From Yanshouia hominis (GTDB lineage: Bacteria > Bacillota > Clostridia > Oscillospirales > Ruminococcaceae), in NCBI GenBank assembly GCA_014385025.1, contig JACRTB010000006.1:1-64000 (forward strand): a stretch of DNA of 64,000 bases. Reading direction: 5' to 3'. Both the position numbers and the translations under genes were made by a program. Within the stretch, counting starts at the first letter, position 1; every line of letters starts with the position of its first letter. The notes under the pieces were generated by a model that was not told where the DNA came from, did not search any database, and saw only the letters and a program-made list of their open reading frames with translations. Below are positions 23,317-32,169 of this stretch, piece after piece.

Positions 23317-24135
23317 TTACGGTTCCACGATGTGAACGTTCATGTGGGGATAGCTCATCTCCACGCCGTGGGAGGCAAATTCCTCCCCGACGGCCTCGAG
23401 CAGCGCGAAGCGCACATCCCAGTAATCGGGAGTGCGGACCCAGACCCGAAGGGTGTAGGCGATCTGGCTGTCGCGGTATTCGAGAACATTGACAAAAGGA
23501 GCGGGTTCGGGCAGAATCGCGTCAAAACGCGCGGCGGCGGCCAGCAGAGCGGCCTTGACCGCGGGCACCGGGGAAGTATAGGCGGCGCCGAATTCGAGAT
23601 CGATCCTCCGGTTCGGCTCGGCCGAATAATTGACGACCTTGGCTGCGGCGATATCCCCGTTCGGCACGCTGATCAGCTTGTTGTCGATGGTGGCGAGCTT
23701 GGTGTAAACCAGCCCGATTTCCCGGACGGTGCCGCCGATTTCTCCGGCCTCGATATAATCCCCGACGGCAAAGGGCTTCGAGAGCAGAAGCATGATGCCG
23801 CCCGCAATGTTGGAGAGAGTGCCCTGCACCGCGAGAGAAACGGCCAGTCCGGCAACGCCGAGAGCGGCGATCAGCGAGGTGACCGGGATGCCGAGCTTAT
23901 CCGCGACAATCAGAGCGGTAAGGATCAGCAGGCCGATGTTCACTGCCGAGCGCAGAAACGCGCGCAGAGAAAGGTCGATGCGCGAGGCGTCAATCGCGCG
24001 GTCCACCAGCTTCATCAGCATCCTCTTTGCGAGCAGGCAGACGGCCAGCACCAACAGGGCCGGCAGAAGATTCGAGAGGGTAATGCTGCCGATCGAAAAA
24101 TTGGACAGCGCGGAAAAATAATGGTTAATATCCAT
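23317..24135 (-). CDS. mscS: Small-conductance mechanosensitive channel, MscS family
   Basis: A 272-residue inner-membrane channel. Three membrane helices (about residues 15-105) end with the pore helix ALGVAGLAVSLAVQGTLSNIAGG, rich in Ala and Gly as in MscS TM3. The beta domain (KPFAVGDYIEAGEIGGTVREIGLVYTKL, VPNGDI) and the alpha/beta vestibule domain follow. Such channels open under membrane tension and protect from osmotic downshock. The ATG at 24133-24135 was preferred because AAGGTG stands 11 bases upstream; an ATG seven codons earlier has no site. It follows the 145-bp repeat array and precedes the amidohydrolase. Confidence 0.94.
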   Translation of the reverse strand: MDINHYFSALSNFSIGSITLSNLLPALLVLAVCLLAKRMLMKLVDRAIDASRIDLSLRAFLRSAVNIGLLILTALIVADKLGIPVTSLIAALGVAGLAVSLAVQGTLSNIAGGIMLLLSKPFAVGDYIEAGEIGGTVREIGLVYTKLATIDNKLISVPNGDIAAAKVVNYSAEPNRRIDLEFGAAYTSPVPAVKAALLAAAARFDAILPEPAPFVNVLEYRDSQIAYTLRVWVRTPDYWDVRFALLEAVGEEFASHGVEMSYPHMNVHIVEP

Positions 24136-24180
24136 TGGTTCTGGTTCACCTTCCATGTAATATGGTAATATGGCCGCGTT

Positions 24181-24615
24181 CAGCGGTGCTTCGCCCGGCC
24201 GGGCAGCAGCTCGGAAAAGACCTGACAGCCCGCCCCGACGCCGGCACCCGGCCGGTTCGGCGGAATTGCGGCTGACGCCGTTTTTGCAGAGCATGAAGAG
24301 TATGCCGGTGCCGCCCGGCTGTGTTCAGCGGTGCTTCGCCCGGCCGGGCAGCAGCCCGGAAAGGACCTGACAGCCCGCCCCGACGCCGGGACCCGGCCGG
24401 TTCGGCGGAATTGCGGCTGACGCCGTTTTTGCAGAGCATGAAGAGTATACCGGTGCCGCCCGGCTGTGTTCAGCGGTGCTTCGCCCGGTCGAGCAGCAGC
24501 TCGGAAAGGACCTGATAGCCCGCCTCGATGTCGGAGGGCTCGACCGATTCGGCGGGGTTGTGGCTGACGCCGTTTTTGCAGGGGATGAAGATCATGCCGG
24601 TGTCGGTCAGCGGAG
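24181..24615. repeat. 145-bp tandem repeat array copied from the 3' end of the M20 hydrolase gene
   Basis: Two degenerate units (24181-24325, 24326-24470) follow the stop codon on the minus strand; the in-gene original spans 24471-24615. The stop TGA lies at the unit junction. The unit ends resemble one another (CCGCTGA occurs at both), which suggests that short homology was used to make the duplication. The copies encode a recognisable but out-of-frame echo of the protein's last residues. Confidence 0.92.
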
Positions 24616-25711
24616 CGACGTTCATCGCGTCGTGGCCCGCGCCGCTCGGCATGAGGTGGTAGGGCAGGCGGCAGTGTTCGCAGCATTTGCGGATGGCATG
24701 CATCATCGTCGGGGACATCTGTACGGGGGAGTCTTTGCTGACCACCTCGACGCCGCCCCGCACCCCGCGGGTGCTGCAAATTTTGCGCAGGCTGCGGCGC
24801 ACCCCTTCGACGCAGCGGTCGATGCTGTCCTGATCGATGCCGCGGATGTCGATGCCCAGCACCGCATGGCCCGGAATCACATTCATCGATTCGTTGACCA
24901 GACGGCAGCGGGTCACCGCCGCAACCGAGTGGTTGACCGACTCAAACCGGCCGATCTTTTCCACTGCGAGGATCAGCTCCGCCGCGGCCGCGAGGGCGTC
25001 GCGCCGCAGGTGCATCGGGCAGGCGCCCGAATGGGCATATTCGCCGGTGATTTCGACGGTCAGCCGGGTCGGGGCGGCGATCGCCTCGACGATGCCGATC
25101 GGCGTTCTGCGGCTTTCGAGCGACGGCCCCTGTTCGATGTGCAGCTCGGCAAAACAGAAGGCCTCCCGCAGGCGGCGGCGGCCCGGCTCGGTGTCGTCGG
25201 GGTCGAGGCCCTGCGCGCGCAGCGCGTCGTAGAGCGAAACACCGCCGGCGTCGATGCATTCCCTGAGCTTGTCAGGCCCGACCCTGCCGGCCAGCAGCTT
25301 GCTGCCGACGGTGGGGTAGTTGAAGCGGGCCGATTCCTCGGTGGGGAAGACAACCAGCTCGATCGGGCGGCGGTGGGGAATTTTCTCCCGCCTGATCTGG
25401 CGCATCGCCCAGTATCCGAGCATCACCCCGAGCAGGCCGTCGTACTTTCCGGCGTTGCGGACGGTGTCGATGTGCGATCCGACCAGAACCGGCGCGAGCG
25501 AGGGGTCCTCCCCCTCGAGACGCGCCCAGATCGAGCCGGTCGGCTCCCGCCAGACCGCAAAGCCCTCCTCCTCGAGCAGCCCGGTGAGCAGGGCGCGGGC
25601 CTCGATGTCCTCCGGGCTCATCGAGAGGCGCTCGCAGCCGCCGTCGGGAGTGGCCCCGATCGAGGCAATTCGTTCAAAGACTTCCAAAAATTCCGCGGTG
25701 TCAAGCTTCAT
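24470..25711 (-). CDS. M20-family Zn-dependent amidohydrolase (carbamoylase/allantoate hydrolase type)
   Basis: A 413-residue enzyme of the AmaB/HyuC/AllC group, which releases ammonia and CO2 from N-carbamoyl compounds. Metal ligands are visible: VGSHIDTVRNAGKYDG (His, Asp), PTEESARF (Glu), CFAELHIEQGP (His) and SGAGHDAMN (His). A dimerisation domain occupies about residues 210-330. Substrate could be N-carbamoyl amino acid, beta-ureidopropionate or allantoate. A second member of the family lies at 45796. The stop codon is formed at the junction of the 145-bp repeat, so the last residues may not be the ancestral ones. It is 34 bp downstream of mreB. Confidence 0.92.
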   Translation of the reverse strand: MKLDTAEFLEVFERIASIGATPDGGCERLSMSPEDIEARALLTGLLEEEGFAVWREPTGSIWARLEGEDPSLAPVLVGSHIDTVRNAGKYDGLLGVMLGYWAMRQIRREKIPHRRPIELVVFPTEESARFNYPTVGSKLLAGRVGPDKLRECIDAGGVSLYDALRAQGLDPDDTEPGRRRLREAFCFAELHIEQGPSLESRRTPIGIVEAIAAPTRLTVEITGEYAHSGACPMHLRRDALAAAAELILAVEKIGRFESVNHSVAAVTRCRLVNESMNVIPGHAVLGIDIRGIDQDSIDRCVEGVRRSLRKICSTRGVRGGVEVVSKDSPVQMSPTMMHAIRKCCEHCRLPYHLMPSGAGHDAMNVAPLTDTGMIFIPCKNGVSHNPAESVEPSDIEAGYQVLSELLLDRAKHR

Positions 25712-25745
25712 GGCAGAGGCTCCTTTCTGTCACGGGTCCGGTCGG

Positions 25746-26765
25746 TCAGTGGCGGTAGGTGGAGCTGCGGGAAAATCCGTCGGCAAGCTGGTCGAGATAG
25801 CCGAAGGCTGCGGCGGTTCCCTTGGCGACGCATTCGGTGGGATTGTCGGCCACCCGCACCGGCAGGTGGGTTTCGCGCTCGAGCAGACGGTCGAGGCCGT
25901 GCAGCAGCGCCCCGCCGCCTGTGAGGATCAGTCCGTTGCGGTGGATATCCGCCGCAAGCTCGGGCGGGGTAATCTCAAGAATCCGGCGCACGGCCAGAAT
26001 AATCGTCTCAATCGGATCGGAGAGCGCCTCGCACAGCTCCCCGCGGGTGACGGTGACCTTTCCGGGCAGGCCGGTGCGCAGATTGCGGCCCTTGATTTCG
26101 ATTTTGCAGTCTTCCTCCGGCGTAAAGAAGACGCTTCCGCAGGCGATTTTGGCGCGCTCGGCCATCCGCTCGCCGATCAGGAGCCCGGACTTTCCGCGGA
26201 CATACCGCACGATTGCCTCGTCAAGCTTGCGTCCGGCCATCCGCACCGAGGTCTTGCAGACGATTCCGCTCAGCGAGAGCACCGCCACGTCGCTGGTGCC
26301 GCCGCCGATGTCGAGGATGAAATTCCCCTCGGGCTTCGAGATGTCGATCCCCGCGCCGATGGCGGCGGCGACCGGCTCCTCAATCAGATAGACCTTGCGG
26401 GCCCCCGCGGAGGCGGCGGCCGAGACGACGGCGTTCGATTCCACTTCGGTGACGCCGCTCGGGACACAGATCACGACCCGCGGCTTGATGAGGTTGCCCG
26501 CGTAGACCTTCTTGATAAAATAGGAAATCATGGCGGTGGTCATGTCGAAGTCGGAGATGACCCCGTCCGAGAGGGGCATTGCGGCCCGGATTCGGTCCGG
26601 GGTGCGCCCGAGCATCTGCTGGGCGTCGCTGCCGGCGGTGATGATGTCGCCGGTGCGGGTATCGACCGCGACGACCGACGGCTCTTTGAGCAGCAGGCCG
26701 CGCTGGGCGTCATAGATGATGACGGTGGCGGTGCCGAGATCGATGCCGATATCGTTGGAAGGCAT
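25746..26765 (-). CDS. mreB: Rod-shape protein MreB/Mbl (bacterial actin)
   Basis: A 339-residue actin-fold ATPase that forms membrane-bound filaments and guides side-wall synthesis. Phosphate-1 motif DIGIDLGTATV, connecting region VYLIEEPVAAAIGAGIDI, phosphate-2 FILDIGGGTSDVAVLSL and the adenosine motif LILTGGGALLHGLD are all present. It is not next to mreC/mreD; instead it sits between comF and an M20 hydrolase, as often seen for secondary MreB/Mbl homologues in Clostridia. The start is the ATG at 26763-26765 after GGGGGAA. Confidence 0.95.
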   Translation of the reverse strand: MPSNDIGIDLGTATVIIYDAQRGLLLKEPSVVAVDTRTGDIITAGSDAQQMLGRTPDRIRAAMPLSDGVISDFDMTTAMISYFIKKVYAGNLIKPRVVICVPSGVTEVESNAVVSAAASAGARKVYLIEEPVAAAIGAGIDISKPEGNFILDIGGGTSDVAVLSLSGIVCKTSVRMAGRKLDEAIVRYVRGKSGLLIGERMAERAKIACGSVFFTPEEDCKIEIKGRNLRTGLPGKVTVTRGELCEALSDPIETIILAVRRILEITPPELAADIHRNGLILTGGGALLHGLDRLLERETHLPVRVADNPTECVAKGTAAAFGYLDQLADGFSRSSTYRH

Positions 26766-26843
26766 GGAAAATTCCCCCTTTTATGTTGTGGACGCCAAAA
26801 CCGTCCGCCCGCGCAGAAACAGGCCTCCGCGAACGGAAAGCGG

Positions 26844-27491
26844 TCAAAGATACAGGCGCGGGGTTGCCGCGGCGGTCAGGCAGAGGACCTCCCGCGCGCC
26901 TGCTGTGAGCAGAAGCTGTGCGCAGGCCGAGAGGGTTGCCCCGGTGGTGACGATGTCATCAACAAGAAGGACCCGCCCGCTGACAAAGCGCTCCTCGGCG
27001 CGGGCGTAGCTGGCGGCGGCGTTTTTCAGCCGTTCCTCCATGGGTAAGGTGTGCTGAACCCGGCTGTTTTGATGCCGGGTGAGGAAACTGTCCAAAACTT
27101 TTGCTCCGAGCGCCGGGCCGATCCGGCGGGCAAGCGCCTCGGCCTGTCCATACCGTCCCGGCTTTGCGGGGACAAAGGCCGCGATGTCCGGGGCGGCGAG
27201 GCCCCGCGCTTCCCACCGCGCGATCATCAGGGCGGCGAGCTGGTCGGCGGCGCCTTCGTCCCCTGACTTGAGCCGGTCAAAGAGGGGGCGGACCGCCTCT
27301 CCGTAGGGAAAAGCCGAAAGGCAGAGGGAGAAGGACCGCCCGCCGGGGCGTTCCTCCCCGGGATGGGACGCAAGGCGGGAAAAGCAGCCCTCGCAGAGGG
27401 CGGGACCGGCCGGCACCGGCTCCTTGCAGACGGCACAGCGCGGCGGAAAGAGAAGCAGCGAAGCCCATTCCCATGGGGAACGGCGGCTCAT
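26844..27491 (-). CDS. comF: ComF-family phosphoribosyltransferase-like protein
   Basis: A 215-residue protein with an N-terminal zinc-ribbon (CAVCKEP and LCEGCF, four Cys) and a C-terminal type I phosphoribosyltransferase fold with the PRPP loop VLLVDDIVTTGAT. ComF is needed for DNA uptake in competent bacteria and binds single-stranded-DNA machinery; many non-competent Firmicutes also keep it. Its ATG overlaps the stop of recD2 (ATGA), so translation is coupled to that helicase, in line with a DNA-processing role. Convincing by motif and context. Confidence 0.93.
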   Translation of the reverse strand: MSRRSPWEWASLLLFPPRCAVCKEPVPAGPALCEGCFSRLASHPGEERPGGRSFSLCLSAFPYGEAVRPLFDRLKSGDEGAADQLAALMIARWEARGLAAPDIAAFVPAKPGRYGQAEALARRIGPALGAKVLDSFLTRHQNSRVQHTLPMEERLKNAAASYARAEERFVSGRVLLVDDIVTTGATLSACAQLLLTAGAREVLCLTAAATPRLYL

Positions 27492-29707
27492 CCGGTTTCC
27501 TCCCGCGCGGCCCGCAGCCGCGCCGCGAGGTTGGTATAGCGCAGCGTCTTGCGGTCGTTTTCGACCATGGCCGCCACCGTGCGGGCTTCACCGACCAGAA
27601 TCAGAAGCCGCTTGGCGCGGGTGACGGCGGTATAAAGCAGGTTGCGGTAATGCAGCCGCCGGTGCCGTCCGACCAGCGGCATCACCACCGCGTCGAACTC
27701 ATTGCCTTGGCTTTTGTGCACCGTGACGGCGTAGGCGAGATCAAGCTCATGAATCTGATCGAAGGAGTAGACGGTCCGCCGGTCGTCAAAGCGGACCATG
27801 ACCGAGCGGGAGGCGCGGTCGATCATTTCAATGAAGCCGATGTCGCCGTTGAAGATTCCCAGTCCCTCCTCGCCGTCGTCCCGCTCCCATTCGAGATCGT
27901 AGTTGTTGCGGGTCTGCATCACCTTGTCCCCCTCGCGCAGCAGGAGCTGCCCGAAGCGGTGCTCGCCGCGGCCGGGCCGCGCGGGGTTGAGCGCTTCCTG
28001 AAGCCGGCCGTTGAGCTCGTTTGTTCCGGCCGCGCCCTGCTTGGTGGGAGCGATGACCTGAATATCCCGGATGGGGGAGTAGCCGTAGGCCTTCGGCAGC
28101 CTGCGGGCGCAGAGATCGGTGACGGTGGCGGCCGCCTGTTCAAAGGAGGGCGCCGGCAGAAAGAAGAAGTCGGCGTCCCGGCGGGAAAGCTCCGGCATCT
28201 GCCCCGAGACGATGCGGTGGGCCGAGGTGACGATCAGGGAATTGGCCGCCTGCCGGAAGACCTCGTCGAGGTGGATGCAGGCAACCGCGCCGGAATCGAT
28301 GAGGTCGCGCAGAACATTGCCCGCCCCCACCGAGGGGAGCTGGTCGGGGTCCCCGACCAGCACCAGACGGCCGTCGGTGCGCACCGCCTTCAAAAGAGAC
28401 TGGAAGAGCACCGCGTCCACCATCGACATCTCGTCCACAACCACCGCGTCAAAGGGCAGGGGATTTTTTTCGCTGCGTTTGAAGCGGGGGACGCCCGCTT
28501 CGCTTCCAAAGTCAACCTCGAGCAGCCGGTGGATCGTCTTGGCCTCCCGGCCGGTGACCTCCGAGAGCCGCTTGGCGGCCCGTCCGGTGGGGGCGGCGAG
28601 GGCGACCTTCATCGCCCGGCGCTCAAAAAGGGTGATGATTCCGTTGAGGGTGGTGGTTTTGCCGGTGCCCGGTCCGCCGGTGAGGATCATCATCGGCTCG
28701 GATACCGCCGCCGCGATGGCGCGGCGCTGCCGGTCGGCGTAGGAGATGGAAAGCTCCTCCTCGAGAATGGAAAGCTCCTCGGCCGAAACCGGCTGTTCCT
28801 GTGCCGGAAAACGCATCATCAGCGCAAGCCGGTCCGCGGCATAGCATTCGGCCGAGTACTGCTCGGGCAGGTAGACGTATTCGCGGCCGCCGAGCTGATC
28901 GATCACCGCGGCGCCGTTTTCGGTCAGCTCAAGCAGCGACCGCCGGCCCGCTTCCAGCGGGACCTGCAGAAGCCGGCAGGCCGTGTCGAGCAGCTTGTCC
29001 GCGGGCAGGCAGGCGTGCCCGTTGCCGAGGTTGTGGGTCAGCACATAGAGGACGCCGCCCCGGATGCGGCAGGGAGCGTCCGCTTCGACCCCAAGCCCGG
29101 CGGCAATTTCATCGGCCTGCTCGAAGGGAACGCCGATCTCCCGCTCGCAGAGGCAGTAGGGGTCGGCGCTCACCGTCTGCTGGGAAAGCCCGCCCCATTT
29201 CTTCCAAACGGCGATGGCGGTGGCGGCGCCGATGCCGCGCGCGGCCAGAAATTCCATGACCGCCCGCACCCCGAGGATGCGCCGGAACGCTTCGCCCAGC
29301 TCGACGGCCTTCTTCGGGGAGATTCCCCGGATCTGGGCCAGCCGGGCGGGGTCGTTTTCCAGCACCTCGAGGGAGCGGTCCCCGAATTTGGCGACGATTT
29401 TCTGCGCCAGCGCGGGGCCGATTCCGCGGACCGCCCCGCCCGAGAGGTAGCGCAGCATCGCGGTGGCGGTGGCGGGCATCACCCTCTCGAAGCAGCTTGC
29501 CTTGAACTGGCGCCCGTAGCTCGGATGGGCGGTGAAGGCTCCGGTGGCGGCGATCTCCTCGCCGGGGGAAAGCTCCATCGACTCGCCGACCACCGTCACC
29601 AGCTCGTCGTCCACCGCGACCTCCATGACGGTGAAGCCGGTTTCCTCAGAATGAAAGATGATTGACTCGATAACGCCCTCCAGCCTGAGCTGCTCCGCCT
29701 GTTCCAC
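27488..29707 (-). CDS. recD2: ATP-dependent RecD2 helicase
   Basis: A 739-residue superfamily 1 DNA helicase (5' to 3'). The RecD2-specific N-terminal OB and helix-hairpin-helix region (residues about 1-200, RYLSGGAVRGIGPALAQKI) precedes the motor: Walker A LTGGPGTGKTT near residue 342, Walker B VVVDEMSMVD, motif III LVLVGDPDQLPSVGAG and the C-terminal VTVHKSQGNEFD and YTAVTRAK motifs. RecD2 acts in replication-fork repair outside RecBCD. The ATG lies ahead of comF, with which it overlaps. A promoter inside the end of the upstream gene drives it. Confidence 0.96.
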   Translation of the reverse strand: MEQAEQLRLEGVIESIIFHSEETGFTVMEVAVDDELVTVVGESMELSPGEEIAATGAFTAHPSYGRQFKASCFERVMPATATAMLRYLSGGAVRGIGPALAQKIVAKFGDRSLEVLENDPARLAQIRGISPKKAVELGEAFRRILGVRAVMEFLAARGIGAATAIAVWKKWGGLSQQTVSADPYCLCEREIGVPFEQADEIAAGLGVEADAPCRIRGGVLYVLTHNLGNGHACLPADKLLDTACRLLQVPLEAGRRSLLELTENGAAVIDQLGGREYVYLPEQYSAECYAADRLALMMRFPAQEQPVSAEELSILEEELSISYADRQRRAIAAAVSEPMMILTGGPGTGKTTTLNGIITLFERRAMKVALAAPTGRAAKRLSEVTGREAKTIHRLLEVDFGSEAGVPRFKRSEKNPLPFDAVVVDEMSMVDAVLFQSLLKAVRTDGRLVLVGDPDQLPSVGAGNVLRDLIDSGAVACIHLDEVFRQAANSLIVTSAHRIVSGQMPELSRRDADFFFLPAPSFEQAAATVTDLCARRLPKAYGYSPIRDIQVIAPTKQGAAGTNELNGRLQEALNPARPGRGEHRFGQLLLREGDKVMQTRNNYDLEWERDDGEEGLGIFNGDIGFIEMIDRASRSVMVRFDDRRTVYSFDQIHELDLAYAVTVHKSQGNEFDAVVMPLVGRHRRLHYRNLLYTAVTRAKRLLILVGEARTVAAMVENDRKTLRYTNLAARLRAAREETG

Positions 29708-29769
29708 CGCCGGTCCCCCCTTTTATTTCTGTACTTCTCCGCCGCCCTGCCGGGACGGTTCATATGAGT

Positions 29770-30129
29770 TTAGTATAATACAATTTCAACCACTTTGTAA
29801 ACAGCGTCGTCGCCGATTGCCGCGCGCAGTCCGGCCGCATCCCCGCAGAACAGGTCCGGTTCGCCGCGGCAGAAGTGCCGGGCGATTTCGCGGGCTTCCT
29901 CCCCGGGCTCCCGCTCCAGCAGGAAGAGGACGGCGTTTCCCTCCCGCCGCGCGCGGTCCCGCTCGTAGATCAGCCGCGCCTCAAGCCGTTCGCAATCCCC
30001 CCCGACCGGCAGGATGACCAGCCTGCGGGGCAGGTCCCGGGGCCGCAGGAGGCTGCTCTTGAATGCCGGAGCCAGCATGGCGCAGCAGAGAACGGCCGCG
30101 GCGATGGTGATGAGAAGAAGCTGCTGCAT
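29770..30129 (-). CDS. Small membrane-anchored protein, function unknown
   Basis: A 119-residue protein with one N-terminal hydrophobic helix (QLLLITIAAAVLCCAMLAPAF) and a cytoplasmic or extracellular domain that contains LVILPVGGDCERLEARLIYERDRARREGNAVLFLLEREPGEEAREIARHFCRGEPDLFCGDA. The second half has a regular strand-helix-strand-helix alternation. I do not recognise the family. GAGGTGAG precedes the ATG. It sits upstream of recD2 and overlaps that gene's promoter. Confidence 0.7.
   Translation of the reverse strand: MQQLLLITIAAAVLCCAMLAPAFKSSLLRPRDLPRRLVILPVGGDCERLEARLIYERDRARREGNAVLFLLEREPGEEAREIARHFCRGEPDLFCGDAAGLRAAIGDDAVYKVVEIVLY
29772..29801 (-). promoter_or_regulatory. recD2 promoter inside the 3' end of the upstream gene
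   Basis: Minus-strand TTTACA (29796-29801) and TATACT (29772-29777) with an 18-base spacer. The boxes coincide with the last codons (VYKVVEIVLY) and stop of the gene at 29770-30129, so coding sequence doubles as promoter. Confidence 0.65.
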
Positions 30130-30273
30130 GAAAACTCACCTCATTTTTCCTTCGGTTTGCCTGCTTCATCCTATGCGGCGCGGCCAAAAGAAGTGAGGAT
30201 GCAGAAGCGCCGCGCGACCGCGGGCGCCGTCCGCCCTCCGGACAGCCGCAAAATTTTGCGAGACAAAAACGAT

Positions 30274-30310
30274 AAAAAAGCGCCGCGGGCAGTTATGCCC
30301 GCGGCGCCGG
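30274..30310 (-). terminator. Terminator of the AGCS symporter gene
   Basis: GCGCCGCGGGC (30280-30290) pairs with GCCCGCGGCGC (30297-30307) around a 6-base loop; on the minus strand a run of six T follows. It ends 11 bases past the stop codon. Confidence 0.92.
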
Positions 30311-30320
30311 TCGGAGATGG

Positions 30321-31736
30321 CTACTCCGCTTCTCCCGAACGAACCTTGGAAAAAAACTTTTTGGTTTCCCCGGCGACGACTCCGCGCAGGACGACGAGAG
30401 CGACGAGGTTCGGGAAGGCCATCAGCCCGTTGAAGATGTCCGCGATGGTCCAGACCGCCGCGACGGTGAGGTAGGGGCCGAAAAAGACGGCGAGGATATA
30501 GAGCCAGCGATAGATCAGAACAGCCTTCTGGCTGCCGCCCGAGAGGTATTCGAGGCAGCGTTCGCTGTAATAGTCCCAGCCGAGAATCGTGGTGAAAGCG
30601 AAAAAGACCAGGCAGAGCATCAACAGGAACGAAACCAGCGCGGGCGGCAGGGGAAGTCCCTGCTGGAAGGCGTAGGTCGTGACCTCCACCCCTTCGAGGC
30701 CCATGTTCCAGGCGTCGGTGATGACGATGCACAGGCCGGTGATGGTGCAGATCACGATGGTGTCAATAAAGGTGCCGGTCATCGATACGAGGCCCTGCCG
30801 CACGGGCTCTTTGGTCTGGGCGGCGGCCGCCGCGATCGGGGCGGAGCCGAGGCCCGCCTCATTTGAGAAGATGCCGCGGGCGATGCCCTTCTGCATGGCA
30901 ATGGTGATGCTGCCGACCACGCCGCCGGTGACAGCGGCCGGATTGAAGGCGGCCCGCACGATGGTCAGCAGGGCGGCGGGGATTCGGGCGGCATTAAAGA
31001 GGATGACGCTCAGGCCGAAGATGATATAGATGACCGCCATGAACGGCACGATGATCTGTGCGACCGAGGCGATCCTCTTGAGGCCGCCGAGGACAACCGC
31101 CGCGACGCAGAGGGTCACGATCAGTCCGGCGATGACCACCGCCCAGGAATATTCCCGGCCGAAAAGGGAAACGGTGTAAAGTCCCTGCGGGTCAAAGAAG
31201 CCTTTGACCGCGCTCGAGATGCCGTTGATCTGGGTAAAGGTGCCGATGCCCAGCAGGCCGACCCCCATCCCGAAAAAGGCGAAAAGCTGTGCGAGCCAGC
31301 GCCAGTTTTTGCCCATGCCGCGCTCGATGTAATAGAACGGGCCGCCGAGCGCGTGGCCGTTCTCATCGATGGTGCGGTAGTGGACGGCAAGCACCCCCTC
31401 GGTGTATTTGGTGGCCATTCCGAAGAAGGCCGCGACCACCATCCAGAAAAGGGCGCCGGGGCCGCCCGCGACCAGCGCGGTGGCGACGCCCACAATGTTG
31501 CCGGTGCCGATGGTGGCGGACATGGCGGTGCAGAGCGCGCCGAAGCTGGAAACTTCACCGTGGCCGCCCTCCTCGTTTTTCACCATGTAGCGCAGGGCCC
31601 GCCCGAGATGCCGGACCTGCAGCCCGCCGAACAGGCAGGTGAGAAGGATTCCGGTGGCGAGGATCAGCACGATGAGCGGCAGTCCCCAGACGAGATCGTC
31701 AATTTTTTCGAGTACCTTTTGGATCTGTTCGAGCAT
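30321..31736 (-). CDS. Sodium:alanine/glycine symporter, AGCS family
   Basis: A 471-residue membrane protein with about 11 helices that imports alanine or glycine with sodium. Family signatures are visible: ATIGTGNIVGVATALVAGGPGALFWM near the first third, KGIARGIFSNEAGLGSAPIAAAAAQTKEPVRQGLV in the middle and the C-terminal FAFTTILGWDYYSERC. The ATG at 31734-31736 follows GGGGGAGAA. A glycine riboswitch and a sigma-A promoter lie upstream, so transport of glycine (perhaps with alanine) is the likely job and its expression follows the glycine level. Confidence 0.96.
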   Translation of the reverse strand: MLEQIQKVLEKIDDLVWGLPLIVLILATGILLTCLFGGLQVRHLGRALRYMVKNEEGGHGEVSSFGALCTAMSATIGTGNIVGVATALVAGGPGALFWMVVAAFFGMATKYTEGVLAVHYRTIDENGHALGGPFYYIERGMGKNWRWLAQLFAFFGMGVGLLGIGTFTQINGISSAVKGFFDPQGLYTVSLFGREYSWAVVIAGLIVTLCVAAVVLGGLKRIASVAQIIVPFMAVIYIIFGLSVILFNAARIPAALLTIVRAAFNPAAVTGGVVGSITIAMQKGIARGIFSNEAGLGSAPIAAAAAQTKEPVRQGLVSMTGTFIDTIVICTITGLCIVITDAWNMGLEGVEVTTYAFQQGLPLPPALVSFLLMLCLVFFAFTTILGWDYYSERCLEYLSGGSQKAVLIYRWLYILAVFFGPYLTVAAVWTIADIFNGLMAFPNLVALVVLRGVVAGETKKFFSKVRSGEAE

Positions 31737-31936
31737 ACAATTCTCCCCCTTTTCTGATTGGCGCATCGCGCCGCGCCCTTCCCCGCGGTATACCGGGGAG
31801 AAGCGTTTTCCGCCCGCTGCGGGGACGAAAAAAGAAAGCCAAACTTTCCGTATGAAAGCTCGGCTCACTGGAGAAAGGCAGATTCACTTTTCCTCGGCCC
31901 GCCCGTCCGCAGACAGAAGCGGACGAGGAGCTGTTA

Positions 31937-32045
31937 AACCCTCTGTCCTTTTGCCTGAGAGATCACCGGCCCGCGAAGACCGGCTTACACCTTCGGCGCT
32001 CAGGGCGGCGCATCCGCCGCTCATGAGGCTCTCCAGAGATTGCTG
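31937..32045 (-). promoter_or_regulatory. Glycine riboswitch (single aptamer)
   Basis: Read on the minus strand the segment carries the hallmark glycine aptamer elements in order: GGAGAG of stem P1, a P2/P3 region with GCGCCGAAGGTG, then CTCTCAGGCAAAAGG and ACAGAGGG. Only one aptamer is visible, not the classical tandem pair. The distance to the AGCS start codon is about 200 nt, which leaves room for an expression platform, including a CTTCCCCG/CGGGGAG hairpin at about 31780-31800. Whether glycine turns the gene on or off cannot be decided by eye. Confidence 0.93.
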
Positions 32046-32069
32046 TTGCGCGCGGATTCCCGCGCGGCT

Positions 32070-32098
32070 TTTATAGAATATCACAGTTTTGTCCTCAA
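32070..32098 (-). promoter_or_regulatory. Promoter of the glycine-riboswitch transcript
   Basis: Minus-strand TTGAGG (32093-32098) and TATAAA (32070-32075) separated by 17 bases, just upstream of the aptamer. Confidence 0.75.
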
Positions 32099-32169
32099 TG
32101 CAAGGCCAATTGTACTCGATCAAAAAATTTTTGTTGCCGAAAATCGTCCCGCGGAGTAAAATCCGGTGT

